Shown: positions 19,870 through 28,894, numbered from the stretch's first letter. The stretch is 64,000 bases of DNA from Prorocentrum cordatum (GCA_963575745.1 CAUYUJ010000348.1:112710-176709); one strand, 5' to 3'. Numbers and translations: made by a program. The notes: generated from the sequence alone by a model not told the origin.

Positions 19870-20060
19870 ACCAGATTGCTGCAACTCCCGGATGCCAGAA
19901 CGGCCTTTTCGCGCAAGACTTCCTGACATTTCAGCACCACAAGGGCGTCTTTCAAAGCAATATTGCTGCCACTCGCGGATGCCAGAACGGCCGCTTCGCT
20001 TGAGATTTCCTCACAATTCAGCAGCACACGGGAATCCATCAGAGCAGTCTTGCCCAGACT
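19870..20060. repeat. R14 repeat, two tandem copies
   Basis: GGATGCCAGAACGGCC occurs twice about 115 bp apart, with CTTCCTGACATTTCAGCACC and ATTTCCTCACAATTCAGCAG after each. Confidence 0.75.
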
Positions 20061-20094
20061 TGCGACTTGCGGAGGCTCAGAAAGCCCCAAGACG

Positions 20095-20450
20095 CTCCCG
20101 AGATATCTGTTCGGGGAGCGCTTTTCGGCCCTCCCGTCCCTGGGAGGCCTAAGGAGGCCCCAGGAGAGACTCTGTATTGGGATACGTATTCGGGGAGCGC
20201 TTTGCGGCCACCCCGCCCCAAGGAGGCGCCAGGAGGCCCCCGAGACGCTTTACTGGATTGGGGTATGTGTTCGGGGAGCGCTGTTCGGCCCTCCCGCCCC
20301 AAGGAGGCCCCAGGAGACGCTCTACTGTCTTGGGATATGTGTTTGGAGAGCCCTTTTCGGCCACCCCGCCCCCAGGAGACCCCAGGAGGCCCCAGGAGGC
20401 ATTCGTCTGCATTGGGATCTATGTTCGGGGAGTGCTTTTCGGCCCCCCGT
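20095..20450. repeat. About 80-bp minisatellite
   Basis: Five units combine GTGTTCGGGGAGCGCTTTTC, GGCCCTCCCGCCCCAAGGAG and GCCCCAGGAGACGCTCTACT. The unit length varies because the GGAGGCCCCA part expands. Confidence 0.85.
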
Positions 20451-20514
20451 AGGCTTCGCCCCCATGAGCTTCGCCGTCCCTTTCCAGGGGCTCCTCGAGT
20501 CCTCCGTGCTGCAC

Positions 20515-20645
20515 GTATGTTACAATGGATTGCCATGCTCTTGGAGCTCGAACCCTTTGTGTTTGACGTATGTTCCTATATATTGCCCCTCAAGTGGGGC
20601 TCGAAACCTCTGTGTGTACGTATGTTCTTATATATCGGAGGTTGG
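20515..20645. repeat. Two-copy tandem repeat, about 60 bp
   Basis: GGAGCTCGAACCCTTTGTGT, GACGTATGTTCCTATATATT and then GGGGCTCGAAACCTCTGTGT, TACGTATGTTCTTATATATC. Confidence 0.75.
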
Positions 20646-20754
20646 GGGTGAGATCGCAATGGAACGGAGACCCAGGGAAATCGTTTCGTTTCGTTTGTGT
20701 CGTGCGTGCGGGCGAGGCGAAGCTGCGTGTGCGCGCGAGAGGCATGAACCCGCC

Positions 20755-21375
20755 GTTGTTAAGGCGAAGTCAAGACAAATGATTCTCCTCCGTCCGTCCG
20801 TCCGTCCGGCGGTGGCTCGCGGTGTCCCACGGTGTCCCGTTGTGTCCCGTGGTGTCCTGTGATGTCCGCCGTTGCTAGGGCGAAGTCAAGACAAAAGATT
20901 CTCCTCCGTCCGTCCGTCCGTCCGGCGGTGGCTCGCGGTGTCCCACGGTGTCCCGTTGAGTGAGATCGATCGTGAGATCGATAGTGAGGTCGATAGTGAG
21001 ATCGATACTGAGATCGATGTGGTGCCCCGAGATGTCCCGTGGTGTCCCAAAAAGTGAAATCGATAGTGAGATCGATAGTGAGATCGACAGGTGTCCCGTG
21101 GTGTCCAGTGGTGTCCCGTTGAGTGAGATCGACAGTGAGATCGATTGTGAGATTGATAGTGAGGTCGATGAGGTGTCCCGAGGTGTCCCGTTGAGTGAGA
21201 TCGATAGCGAGATGAATAGTGAGACCGATAATGAGATCGAGAGGTGTCCCGCGGTGTCCCGTGGTGTCCCGTTGAGTGAGATCGATAGCGGGATTGATAG
21301 TGAAATCGACAAGTGTCCCGTGGTGTCCCGTGGTGTCCCGCTGAGTGAGATCGATAGTGAGATCGATTGAGTCAG
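20755..21375. repeat. GGTGTCCCGT and GAGATCGATAGT tandem arrays
   Basis: A block of about 100 bp (AAGTCAAGACAAATGATTCTCC, (GTCC)n, CGGCGGTGGCTCGCGGTGTC) is duplicated at 20765-20845 and 20882-20957. It is followed by short-period arrays of GTGAGATCGATA (12 bp) separated by GGTGTCCCGT units. The Ser-Glu-Ile-Asp repeat frame is an artefact of the 12-bp period. Confidence 0.9.
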
Positions 21376-21449
21376 ATGTTGGTTCCCCCCCTCGCCCCCC
21401 TGCCCACAACCTCCTTAGCACCCGAAGGGTGGTCGTAAAGGTATAAGTG

Positions 21450-21535
21450 TATATATATATACATACAAATACAAATACAAATACACATACAAATACACAT
21501 ATATATATATTTATAAATAGATTATATATTATACA
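21450..21535. repeat. AT-rich (TA)n / (ACAAAT)n stretch
   Basis: TATATATATACATACAAATA repeats and TATATATATATTTATAAATA make the most AT-rich part of the window. Confidence 0.85.
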
Positions 21536-21544
21536 CATGGATTG

Positions 21545-21955
21545 CCTCTCGGTTGGGGGCTCGATTTGTTTGGTGGTTTGCGTGCGCTCCTAAAGAATGT
21601 CCCTCTCCTGGGGCCGGAACCTCTAATGGTTGGAATCCTCACCGCTCCCCGAAGTCGCACTCAAATTTGATGTGCCGCGCAAGCTGAGAGTGGGAAACCG
21701 CCTCGGTAGAAGGTGTTGGCGAGATCTCCTTGGGCGAGAGATCTGGGTGTGGGAATATCGCCCCCTTTGCATATAGTTCCCCAAAGAAGGGGTGTCATCA
21801 TGGTGGACGCATGTGGCATGTAAAAGCATGGCGCGTGAAGGTAAACTGATTGCTATTGCTGGTCTCGTCCCCCCCGCGACCCACCCCCAACCCATCCCGC
21901 GACCCACCCACCCGCCGCGCCCCCCCACTCTCTCATCCGCCATTGCGGGGTGCTG
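21545..21955. other. Stretch with no recognised gene
   Basis: About 400 bp with no repeat family or coding signal I can support. CCCACCCACCCGCCGC runs occur near its end. Confidence 0.4.
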
Positions 21956-21959
21956 CGTA

Positions 21960-22012
21960 AAAAAATCACTTTCGGAGGTCCGCGTGGCTTTCTTGGATCT
22001 GCGCTGGACAGC
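21960..22012. repeat. R3 left-end fragment
   Basis: ATCACTTTCGGAGGTCCGCG followed by TGGCTTTCTTGGATCTGCGC matches the left terminal region of R3. The rest is replaced by (GAC)n starting at 22019. Confidence 0.7.
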
Positions 22013-22017
22013 GACAA

Positions 22018-22021
22018 GAAC

Positions 22022-22099
<78 letters not shown>

Positions 22100-22105
22100 T
22101 GCCGA
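22018..22105. repeat. (GAC)n microsatellite
   Basis: About 26 GAC units with minor interruptions. It is fused to the truncated R3 end on its left; CCGAGAAATCCGCGAGGAGC follows, resembling the right end of R3. Confidence 0.95.
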
Positions 22106-22169
22106 GAAATCCGCGAGGAGCTCCGAGAACCGGCGGCGCGCCCAGCGGGGGGGGGGGGCTGCCGAGGGG

Positions 22170-22345
22170 GGAGGCCCTCTCGGAAGGCGGTGGGGCTGCC
22201 GAGCAAGCTCGGAAGGCCCAGGGCCTTCTCAGAAGTGCCGTGGGCCTTCGCCGAAGACGCGGGAAACCGATCAGAGGGCGCGAGGGCCTCTGAGGAGTCC
22301 CGCCCCGCCTTGGGAGAAGGCCTTCCCCCCTGGCTGTCCCCCCCC
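22170..22345. repeat. R8 repeat
   Basis: GCTCGGAAGGCCCAGGGCCT, TCTCAGAAGTGCCGTGGGCC and GGGAGAAGGCCTTCCCCCCT follow the R8 order seen at 28600-28755. Confidence 0.65.
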
Positions 22346-22389
22346 CCCCCTGGCCTCGCCGCGGAGAGAGATCGTGTCCATGCCGTGGT

Positions 22390-22470
22390 TTGTCTTGCTG
22401 CTCTTCGAGCTCCAGCCGCACGAGCACCTTCCACTCGAGGAAGTGCCTGCTGGCCGTGGACTTCTGGGCC
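22390..22470 (-). CDS. Candidate exon with FLEWKVLVRLE motif
   Basis: The minus strand reads KSTASRHFLEWKVLVRLELE then EQQDK. AG acceptors are available at GGCCCAG|AAG and GCCAGCAG|GCAC. The donor is unclear. The Phe-Leu-x-Trp start plus charged helix resembles a single Sfi1-like repeat, and VLVRLE is shared with the exon at 13616-13693. Confidence 0.45.
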
Positions 22471-22681
22471 TGGGCCATGTTCCTCGTGGCGACTCCGAAG
22501 GGTTTGGTCTGCACAGGGCGAGGTCTGCAACCCGCAACCTGAGGGAGCCGGGCGAGGACCTCGGCAGAGATCGCTGCCGCGCCCCGAGGAGGCACCACGA
22601 GGGCAGCGCCGTCCCTCCCCAGCCCCAGCGGCGCAGATCGCAGACCACGCTCTGGCGTACCCGCCAGTCGGAAGAAGTACG

Positions 22682-22835
22682 TGGAAGCATGAAGTAGGAA
22701 GGCGGATGGAGTAGGACTATAGGGTTCGGGCCGCCCAATCAGTTACCAAACACAGCAACAACATATCGATTCTTGAAGTAGGAAGGCGCTTGAAGTATAT
22801 TGGGACCTGGATGCCCCAAATTCGGTTACACGCAA
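22682..22835. repeat. R7 repeat
   Basis: GAAGCATGAAGTAGGAAGGC, GGGTTCGGGCC, AACAACATATCGATTC and GAAGTAGGAAGGCGCTTGAA occur in the usual R7 order. Confidence 0.75.
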
Positions 22836-22847
22836 GAGTGAACCTGG

Positions 22848-22996
22848 GCAAGAATGACCTTTGGTACGCGGCTCAACGGAGGGCACGGGGTGGCCAAATC
22901 TGGGCGCGCAAGCCGCTGTTTCCACTTCGCGCTCAACGATCGGGGGGGCCCATTGCGCCCGCGCCAAAGGACACTCCGTCGAAAGGTCACTCTCAC
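22848..22996. repeat. R1 introner-like element, 149 bp
   Basis: Left GCAAGAATGACCTTTGGTAC and right AAAGGTCACTCTCAC give a 12-bp terminal inverted repeat with three mismatches. The right end read on the minus strand begins GTGAG, a usable 5' splice site. The length is identical to the copies at 27350 and 28023. Confidence 0.8.
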
Positions 22997-23026
22997 GACT
23001 AATGGACTCTTTATAATCGTCGAACC

Positions 23027-23095
23027 TGGCCAGGAACCACACCCTTTGTGGTTGACCAGTCGACTACAAAGGGTGCGGTTCCTGGCGAGTACCAT
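23027..23095. repeat. Inverted repeat (hairpin)
   Basis: CCAGGAACCACACCCTTTGT and its near-perfect reverse complement ACAAAGGGTGCGGTTCCTGG are separated by about 20 nt. Confidence 0.85.
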
Positions 23096-23238
23096 TGACG
23101 ACCCTTACGCCTAGGCGACTCTTACGTCTCGTCGACTCTTGCGCGGGAGGGCCCCTCGTAGACTCGTACGTCCACTCAGTCGACTCTCTGCAGCCTCACG
23201 ACCGGCGTGTCACCGCACCCTATGTGCAGCCGCCGATC

Positions 23239-23363
23239 CTCGCCAGGAACCGCCTCCGGCCGCGCTCCTGCCGCCGCGCCGCGGCCCAGGCCCGGAAGCA
23301 CAGCGCGAGGCGCGGGCCGCTGGAGGTCTCCCGGACCAGCCACAGCGCGGTGCGCACGCCCTC
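23239..23363 (-). CDS. Candidate Sfi1-like exon
   Basis: On the minus strand TTCGCCCAG precedes the exon, and it can end GGCGAG before GATCGG (GA-type donor), 125 nt. It encodes EGVRTALWLVRETSSGPRLA followed by LCFRAWAAARRQERGRRRFL. The Phe-x-x-Trp core within a basic helix is typical of Sfi1/centrin-binding repeats and is also seen at 25963-26221 and 24770-25215. Confidence 0.55.
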
Positions 23364-23479
23364 CTGGGCGAAGGAACACCACACACATATCCGTACCCAT
23401 CGACCCCTGCGCACAATCAGGAGATTTCGAGGCCAAGATGGGGTGGGCACCACTCGAAGCGATCTCTTGCTGCGTAGTC

Positions 23480-23580
23480 CAGGTCCAGGTGTACGAAAGT
23501 TCTGCACAAGAGAAACAGCCCCAAGAGAGCGCCCAGGGTCCAGTCCAGATTCCGAACTTTCTTCAGCGAAATCTGGAGTC
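23480..23580. repeat. R13 repeat
   Basis: Second copy of the TCCAGGTCCAGGTG ... GCCCAGGGTCCAGTCCAG repeat described at 12498-12595. Confidence 0.65.
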
Positions 23581-23834
23581 CATGAGAAATCATGTTTTTG
23601 ATATGAAGATTCCGATGGATGTAGGGTGGTCGGAGGGAGGACTGGCTATGGGTATGGGTGCGGGTTGTCGGACCTCGGAGGAGGCTCCCGTTCGAGCGGA
23701 CACCCCCATCCGACAGCACGCACCCACAGCTCTTTCCGTCACCCCAGCGGGTATGGGTGCGTGTTGATCGCTCGCCACTCCTGTCGGAGCCCGCGCGCGG
23801 TCCTCAGGATGCTGGCCTGGTACTGCCACGCCTC

Positions 23835-23965
23835 AACGAAGGATTGCAAAAAAACCCTTCGTTTTTTTGCACGAAGGATTGCAATCCTCGTGCAAAAAAT
23901 TCTTCGTTTTTTGCAATCCTTCGTTTTTTTGCAATCCTGGGTTTTTTTTGCAATCCTTCGTGGAA
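23835..23965. repeat. Inverted and tandem CGAAGGATTGCAA repeats
   Basis: Six alternating-orientation copies of CGAAGGATTGCAA(A)n are present, so the stretch can fold into several nested hairpins. T and A runs of 6-8 separate them. Confidence 0.9.
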
Positions 23966-24100
23966 ATAATTGTTGTCTAAGTCAGCGGGCGCGAGCGAGC
24001 CGGACCAGGTGCAGGCGTCGGTCGGGCGACGGGCGGGACGACGCGCCGGAAGCGGATTGGGAGACGTCGGGGGAGAAGAAGCAGCACAAGAACATAAACT

Positions 24101-24308
24101 GGGCAACGATAGGGAAGGACTGGCATAGGGGGGGGGATGCCGCGGCCTGGAATCGGCGATACGTCGCCGATGGATCGGCGACAGGCCTCCGATAGCCAAA
24201 CCGCACAGTCCTAGGCGGGTTGGGGCTGGCGGGCCCGCATCGGTGATCAATGGGCGATGGGGGGTGCCGATGCACACCCCGTATGCCCATTCCCCCCTAC
24301 CGTTGCCC
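24101..24308. repeat. R4 repeat, 208 bp with terminal inverted repeats
   Basis: It begins GGGCAACGATAGGG and ends CCCCTACCGTTGCCC. The internal GGCGATACGTCGCCGATGGA palindrome and TCAATGGGCGATGGGGGGTG match 1464-1663. Confidence 0.8.
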
Positions 24309-24403
24309 CGAAACATGCAGTGACATAGACAAAAACTGTGGGAGCTCCGCGCGGATCTCTCGGAGCGGCTCTGGAGCCCCCTCACTGGCCAGAACCCTCA
24401 GAT

Positions 24404-24552
24404 CGCGTAGACGGCACTGCGCAAACAGAAACAGAAACCTAAACTCTGGAGGCCCTCAGCGGCGCCTCTGGCGCCGCCCCTGGAGGCGCCCTGCGCGCCA
24501 GGGAGGGGGGCCCACCGCCGATCCGAGAAATCCGCGCGGAGCTCCGAAAGCT
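24404..24552. repeat. R3 inverted-repeat element plus shared left flank
   Basis: The right end ATCCGAGAAATCCGCGCGGA with GCTCCGAAAG is intact. The left end is degraded to CTCTGGAGGCCC. The sequence before it (GTAGACGGCACTGC) also precedes the R3 copy at 8096, so the two loci share more than the element itself. Confidence 0.7.
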
Positions 24553-24574
24553 TATCCGCCAGCAAGAAAAAGCA

Positions 24575-24735
24575 GGTAGAAGCATGAAGTAGAACGGCGG
24601 ATAAAGTAGATAGGGTTCGGGCCCGCTCAACGAAGAACACACAATACCAACAGCATATCTGTCCTTGACGTAGGAAGGCGCTTGCAGATTGGGATTTGGG
24701 AAGGCAAGGCAAATGCCTACTTTCAGCGACTGGCG
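24575..24735. repeat. R7 repeat
   Basis: AGCATGAAGTAGAACGGCGG, GGGTTCGGGCCC, CCAACAGCATATCTGTCC and ACGTAGGAAGGCGCTTGC match R7. Confidence 0.75.
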
Positions 24736-24769
24736 CTGACATTCCATTTGTGACACCGTCTGCTGCTCT

Positions 24770-25215
24770 GCGCCTGGAGGACCCAGCTGCTCCAGAACTG
24801 GCCCTGCAGGCTGCCGATCTCGGCCAGCTTCCTCTCGAGGAGCTCGTGGCGGCGGGTCTGGCGCGCCACGGCCAGGCGCGCGGCCCCGAACTCCCGCGTC
24901 ATGCCCTCGAAGTGCGCCTTCGCCGCCGCGTGGCGCGCCTGCGCCAGCGCCCCGCGCCACGCGGCCCAGGCCTCCGCCAGCACGGCACGCTGCGAGGCCC
25001 GTGCGGCTCTGCAGGCCGCGGCCCAGGCCTCGAAGAAGACGCGGCGCCCCACGGCCGCGTCCTCCGAGGCGGCCGCCAGCCGCGCCAGGGGGCGGGCACC
25101 GCTGCCGCCGCCCGTCAGCATCCTCTGGCGCAGCTGCGCCAGGTGGCGCTCGCCCCGCTGGCGCGTGGCCAGGGCCCAGGCGAGCAGGCAGAGGCCACCG
25201 ACGAAGGGGTGCGGA
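24770..25215 (-). CDS. Sfi1-like tryptophan-repeat / coiled-coil exon(s)
   Basis: This is the best coding island of the region, a long minus-strand frame over high-GC unique DNA. It contains LLAWALATRQRGERHLAQLR, then RVFFEAWAAACRAARASQRA, VLAEAWAAWRGALAQARHAA, HFEGMTREFGAARLAVARQT and finally QGQFWSSWVLQAQ. The recurring aromatic-x-x-Trp helices, about 20-25 residues apart, fit Sfi1-type centrin-binding repeats, which would place the protein at basal bodies or other centrin structures. The boundaries are uncertain: an acceptor could be CGCCAG near 25155, and CAG|GCGCAG near 24770 is a GC donor. The frame stays open to 25448 but loses helix character. Confidence 0.6.
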
Positions 25216-25259
25216 CCCGAGCGCCGCCAAACCAGCCGCCCCGCAGGCATCAGCTCGAC

Positions 25260-25930
25260 GTGATCGCCGAAGCGAACCTTGCACACGCCCGCGTCGGTGG
25301 CCGAGAGAAACGTGCCCGTGCGCTCTCTGGCGGTATCTCTGACCAGCTCGTCCCTCGGGAGGTCGCGCGGTATTGCATGCTCGGACGTGAAGGGCAATGC
25401 CTTGAGCAGCTGCCTCAGCGCAATCGCCCGCGAGCGCGTTCCCAACAACCTGTGTCATTCAGCAAGCGGGTCCTGAAGAAAATGCGCGACAAGACGAACT
25501 GGGCTTTACGCACGATGACGATGACGTAGCGACCTTTCGCAGTTGCTTACGCGGGCCGCCAGCGCGGCACGCTACATTGGAAACGAGGGGACTTTCGCGC
25601 GACCTTCCGCGGGTAGTCTACGCGCAAATGTCCGCGCAATCGAAACCGCTTCTCTGCGTCGTTCAAATGGATCCTGGACCCCAGGGTCTTCCCCCAAGAC
25701 AGGCTTGTCGTCCCGAATCGTTTTCGAACATTCCTGGGGCCAGAGGTTCCGTCGTCCTCCAAGGCGCGGGTTTAGCCTCGGACCTGTATCAATAACACAC
25801 CGTAGTCAGAGATAACGGACGCCAGTAGCATACATCAAGACAGACACGACGGGCATGCCTGGCTGACTCGGCCATCGCCGAAACTCACCGGGGAGGGCCC
25901 AGGGAGGCCAGAAACGGCGAAGGGCCCTCT
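25260..25930. other. Intronic stretch, weak R5-like remnant
   Basis: GGACCCCAGGGTCTTCCCCC and ATTCCTGGGGCCAGAGGTTC near 25670-25760 resemble a decayed R5 copy. Otherwise no feature is supported. Confidence 0.4.
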
Positions 25931-25962
25931 TCCCTCAAGACCCGCTTGCTCCACGGCGAAAC

Positions 25963-26221
25963 CTCGAGGCGGCGTCGCGGCGGGTCGCGCGCCAGAGGTC
26001 GCGGCGCTCGTCGGCCGCCGCCAGCCACGCCTGGAAATACCTCTCGGCCGCCGCAGCGGACAGCTGTGGCGCCGCCGCCCGCGCAGCACGCGCCCGCGGC
26101 GGCGCCGCCAGCGAGCCGGCGGCGGGCACCAGCGGCGGCGGCCCCGGCGAGGAGTCGCGCCGCTCGCCCTGGCGCTGCAGCCTGGCCCGCAGGGCGCGAG
26201 GGGTCGAGGGGGCGCCCTCGT
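25963..26221 (-). CDS. Candidate Sfi1-like exon
   Basis: The minus-strand end is CTCGAG before GTTTCG (GT donor). The start lies near CGCCCGAG at about 26221. The peptide has an Arg/Gln-rich part (STPRALRARLQRQGERRDS), an Ala/Pro linker, and then AAAERYFQAWLAAADERRDL followed by WRATRRDAASR. YFQAW is the same aromatic-x-x-Trp motif as in the neighbouring exons. Confidence 0.55.
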
Positions 26222-26254
26222 CCTCGGGCGTGCAGTATTGGGGAGGCGAGGAAT

Positions 26255-26530
26255 GGGGTGGTGGAAAGGTGCACCGTTGGGGCCCTCAGGACTCCCTTTT
26301 GGGCCCAGCGGGGCCCCTTTGGAGGGCCCCAGAGGGCCCCTTTTCTGCAGGCCTCGCTGCCCCCCCCATTCCCAGAGATCCGATGTCGCGTTTTTTTCAT
26401 GCGGAGCCGCTGGAAGTCTCGACCCAGGACCGATTTGTCATCCTCAATCGGCTTTGGTCGGTCCCGAGGCCCGGCGAGGGCCCCTGTATAGAGGCCGAAA
26501 ATTGCGAGAAACCTCCGTCTTGATTTGTGC
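26255..26530 (+). repeat. R5 repeat, long form
   Basis: The extended left part GGAAAGGTGCACCGTTGGGG and GGGCCCCTTTGGAGGGCCCC precedes the usual GGAAGTCTCGACCCAGGACC, GTCCCGAGGCCCGGCGAGGG and GAGGCCGAAAATTGCGAGAA. The same long form occurs at 60140-60415. Confidence 0.75.
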
Positions 26531-26574
26531 TGTATACGCTGGATCTCTGGGTCGCCCCTCCCCTTCCATGTTAC

Positions 26575-26893
26575 GCGGCGCCGAACGTCCAGCGTCTCGG
26601 CGGCCAACCGGCCCCAGAGCTCCGCGTTGAGCGCCGCGAGCGCGCCCACCTGCCGCTCGCCTGGGCCCGGGGCGAGGCGCCCCGCCGACCCGCCGTCGGC
26701 CGCCAGGGCCAGCCACGCGGCGGGCGCCGCCGCCGCCCGCCCGGCGCGGTCGCGAAGGCTCGCCACGGCGGGCGCGTCCGCGGGCTCCTCGGCGCAGGCG
26801 GCCAGCTGCTCGTGCGCCAGCACGGCCCCGCGCAGCTCCTCCCGCGCCCGCAGCGCCCCCGTGAGGGCCCGCAGGAGGGCCTGGCGCTCCTGG
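26575..26893 (-). CDS. Candidate coiled-coil exon (106 codons)
   Basis: The minus strand has a pyrimidine tract CTCTGCCTCCCCAG as acceptor and GTAACA as canonical donor, with 319 nt between (1 + 106 codons). The peptide starts QERQALLRALTGALRAREEL, continues RGAVLAHEQLAACAEEPADA and ends VGALAALNAELWGRLAAETL then DVRRR. It is Ala/Leu/Glu/Arg-rich throughout. This is the longest exon here with both splice sites clear, and it anchors the minus-strand gene model. Confidence 0.65.
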
Positions 26894-27084
26894 CTGGGGA
26901 GGCAGAGCCGAGGGTGGGCCCCGACGTCGAGGCCCTCGGAGAGCCCCTGGGGGCAGGCCCTCCCCGAGGCCCCAGATAGGGGAGCAACCGAGGGCCCGGG
27001 AGTGGCCCAGGGTTAGGCCCTGCCCGGGGAAGGAACCCAGACATCCGCCGGTATGACTCTTGCAATCCGCGGCCCGACAGGTCC

Positions 27085-27215
27085 CGACCCCTCCTCGGGG
27101 GTGGTCTTTCGTTGTGGATCTATGGTTGATGGCCCTCGGGCCCGAGAACAGTCCCCAGAGGCCGAAACACAGGAAAAACCGCAGGATTACAAACATCAGA
27201 TCCTCGGATCTCTGG
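27085..27215 (+). repeat. R5 repeat
   Basis: CCTCGGGCCCGAGAACAGTC and CCCAGAGGCCGAAACACAGG form the R5 core. The left half is diverged. Confidence 0.6.
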
Positions 27216-27239
27216 GAAGGCCCGGGCGAGGCCCAGGCA

Positions 27240-27326
27240 CGGCCTGGATGGCGTCCACCAGCGCCAGCGCGGCGTCGGCGGTGCCGCACCTCGCGAGGCC
27301 GGGCTCCCAGAACGGGTTGGCCTCGG
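27240..27326 (-). CDS. Candidate exon next to an R1 element
   Basis: On the minus strand GGCGTAG precedes CCGAGGCCAACCCGTTCTGG. The peptide reads EANPFWEPGLARCGTADAAL then ALVDAIQ, ending near ATCCAG|GCC (GC donor). It is compact and protein-like, with no family recognised. An R1 element lies immediately upstream; an intron starting GTGAG at its terminus (27498) and ending TAG at 27327 would be 172 nt. Confidence 0.55.
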
Positions 27327-27349
27327 CTACGCCGCAAGAGTGATCCTGG

Positions 27350-27498
27350 GCCAGAGTGACCTTTGGTGCGCGGCCCGACGGGGGCCGCGGCGAGGCCAAA
27401 CCTGGGCGCGCAAGCCGCTGCTACCGCATTGCGTTCAGCCATCGAGGGACCCCATTGGGCCCGAACCAAAGGTCCCTCCGGCGAAAGGTCACTCTCAC
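27350..27498. repeat. R1 introner-like element, 149 bp
   Basis: The left end GCCAGAGTGACCTTTGGTGC and right end CGAAAGGTCACTCTCAC form the R1 terminal inverted repeats. On the minus strand its terminus reads GTGAGAGTGACC, a good donor, directly upstream of the candidate exon at 27240-27326. CCCATTGGGCCCGAACCAAA and CGGCCCGACGGGGGCCGCGG are internal landmarks. Confidence 0.85.
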
Positions 27499-27684
27499 GT
27501 CTAGTCTTAGGTCGGGCACGCCCCCCTACAGGCGAACTTGGGACGACAAATAAGACATGTCCATCACATGTCCCAAAATAGTCCAGAAATAGCTGGAGCA
27601 AACCGTCCCCAGACTGTGTTTGGAGTATTTCGCAATTTCCCCCCCCTGTAGAGCGACGGGACCGACTGAAGCCTAGTCGATGGC

Positions 27685-27832
27685 CTCCGCCGCGCGGAGC
27701 TGCGTCAGCGCGCGCTCCAACGCGCCCGCGGCGCCCAGGTCGCCGCCGCAGGCCTGCTGCACCGCGAGGCGCCGCTGCGCCTCCGCCCCGCGCGCGCGGG
27801 CCAGCGCGGCGCGTGCGGCGTCGAGGCCCAGC
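27685..27832 (-). CDS. Candidate coiled-coil exon
   Basis: A long C-run then CTCCCCAG precedes the exon on the minus strand. The exon can end GCGGAG before GCCATC (GC donor), 148 nt. It encodes LGLDAARAALARARGAEAQR then RLAVQQACGGDLGAAGALER and ALTQLRAAEA, with regular Ala/Leu/Arg heptads. If the GC donor is not used, the frame meets a TAG 11 nt later, so it could instead be a terminal exon. Confidence 0.55.
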
Positions 27833-28022
27833 CTGGGGAGGGGGGGGGGGGGGGGCAGCACACACAAGGGAGCCCAGGGACACACAGTAACAGACACGCA
27901 TCCCAGGGTTCCCCATTTTTCCCCCTATTCTGTGGTTGGTCGCTTCCCCCAGACTTCCCACATGTTCCAAATGTTCAGGGGGGCGGGGAACAAACATCGG
28001 CTGCACGCAGGAGCGACTTTGG

Positions 28023-28171
28023 GTAAGAGTGACCTTCGGTGCGCGGCTTTTGGGGGGCCGCGGGGGGACCAAAACCAGGCACGCGAGACGCTACTATCGC
28101 TTCCCGCTCGGCGATCGGAGGGCCCCAATGGGCCCGCACCAAAGGTCTCTCCGGCGAAGGGTCACTCTTAC
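28023..28171. repeat. R1 introner-like element, best copy
   Basis: A perfect 12-bp terminal inverted repeat: GTAAGAGTGACC at 28023-28034 and GGTCACTCTTAC at 28160-28171. The element is 149 bp. Both ends therefore present GTAAG outward-in on their own strand. On the plus strand GTGTAG follows at 28171-28176, so a GT-AG intron of 154 nt could be spliced out with the element. Confidence 0.9.
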
Positions 28172-28424
28172 GTGTAGTCGAAACACACACTTGAGATACT
28201 AGCGTCGCAGGTGTTTCGAGCCAGATGTTTTATCGCCTGGCTTCGGGCTCCGGGGCCCTCACATATCGATATCCGGCTCGAAGAGTGGCGCAGAAGCATG
28301 GGGTCCAGGGCTCAGGACGTGATTTGCACGAGGCTTATGTTTTTCGCGCCGTCGGGTCTTAGGAGCACCGATGCGCTGCACAGCCGACAGCCATCATGCT
28401 ACCATGAGAGGCGCTGAATTCGGG

Positions 28425-28600
28425 GACGCACTGACCCTGGTCGGTGTAAACCCAAGTCAGTCGGGCTCTGCAGGGTCCTGCATGATCCTGCATGATCCTG
28501 CAGGACCCTGCGCCCTGAGAGATCCGGCTCTGGCTCTGCAGGATCCTGCGAGATCGGACGTTCTGACTGACCCCCGTTTGCATTGACCCCCGTCTCTTCA
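28425..28600. repeat. R6 repeat
   Basis: CTGACCCTGGTCGGTGTAAA, several TCCTGCATGATCCTGCAGG units and TGACTGACCCCCGTTTGCAT with TGACCCCCGTCTC match 13325-13560. Confidence 0.8.
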
Positions 28601-28755
28601 GCCCCGACTCAGAAGGGTTGGAAGGCCTCGGGCCTTCTGAGACGTATCCTAGGCCTTCCCCGAAGATGCGGAACACGTCTCAGAAGCGCGGGGGCTTCTG
28701 AGCAGCCCTGACGCCTTCTGAGAAGGCCTTCTCCTTCTCTCCCCCCTGGGCCCGC
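28600..28755. repeat. R8 repeat
   Basis: GGAAGGCCTCGGGCCTTCTG, CGCGGGGGCTTCTGAGCAGC and CCTTCTGAGAAGGCCTTCTC, ending CCCCTGGGCCCGCCGCCG. Confidence 0.75.
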
Positions 28756-28894
28756 CGCCGACACTCCTGTCAGCGCCTTAAGCCTGTGCTGCCTGGAACC
28801 TCTCCTGGGGCGCCACGCCGAGGCACGACCGGCCGTGGCGACAACGGGCCCTCCGTGCGGCACCGGCAGCAGCGGCAGCGGCATCTCCGGCAGC

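Noticed and set aside
20955-21375. Acidic Ser-Glu-Ile-Asp repeat protein
   Set aside because: A 12-bp DNA repeat that is a multiple of three gives this peptide automatically. The flanking GGTGTCCCGT units break the pattern.
21450-21535. Origin of replication or promoter from AT-richness
   Set aside because: The stretch is a simple TA/ACAAAT repeat. Dinoflagellate promoters and origins are not defined by such tracts.
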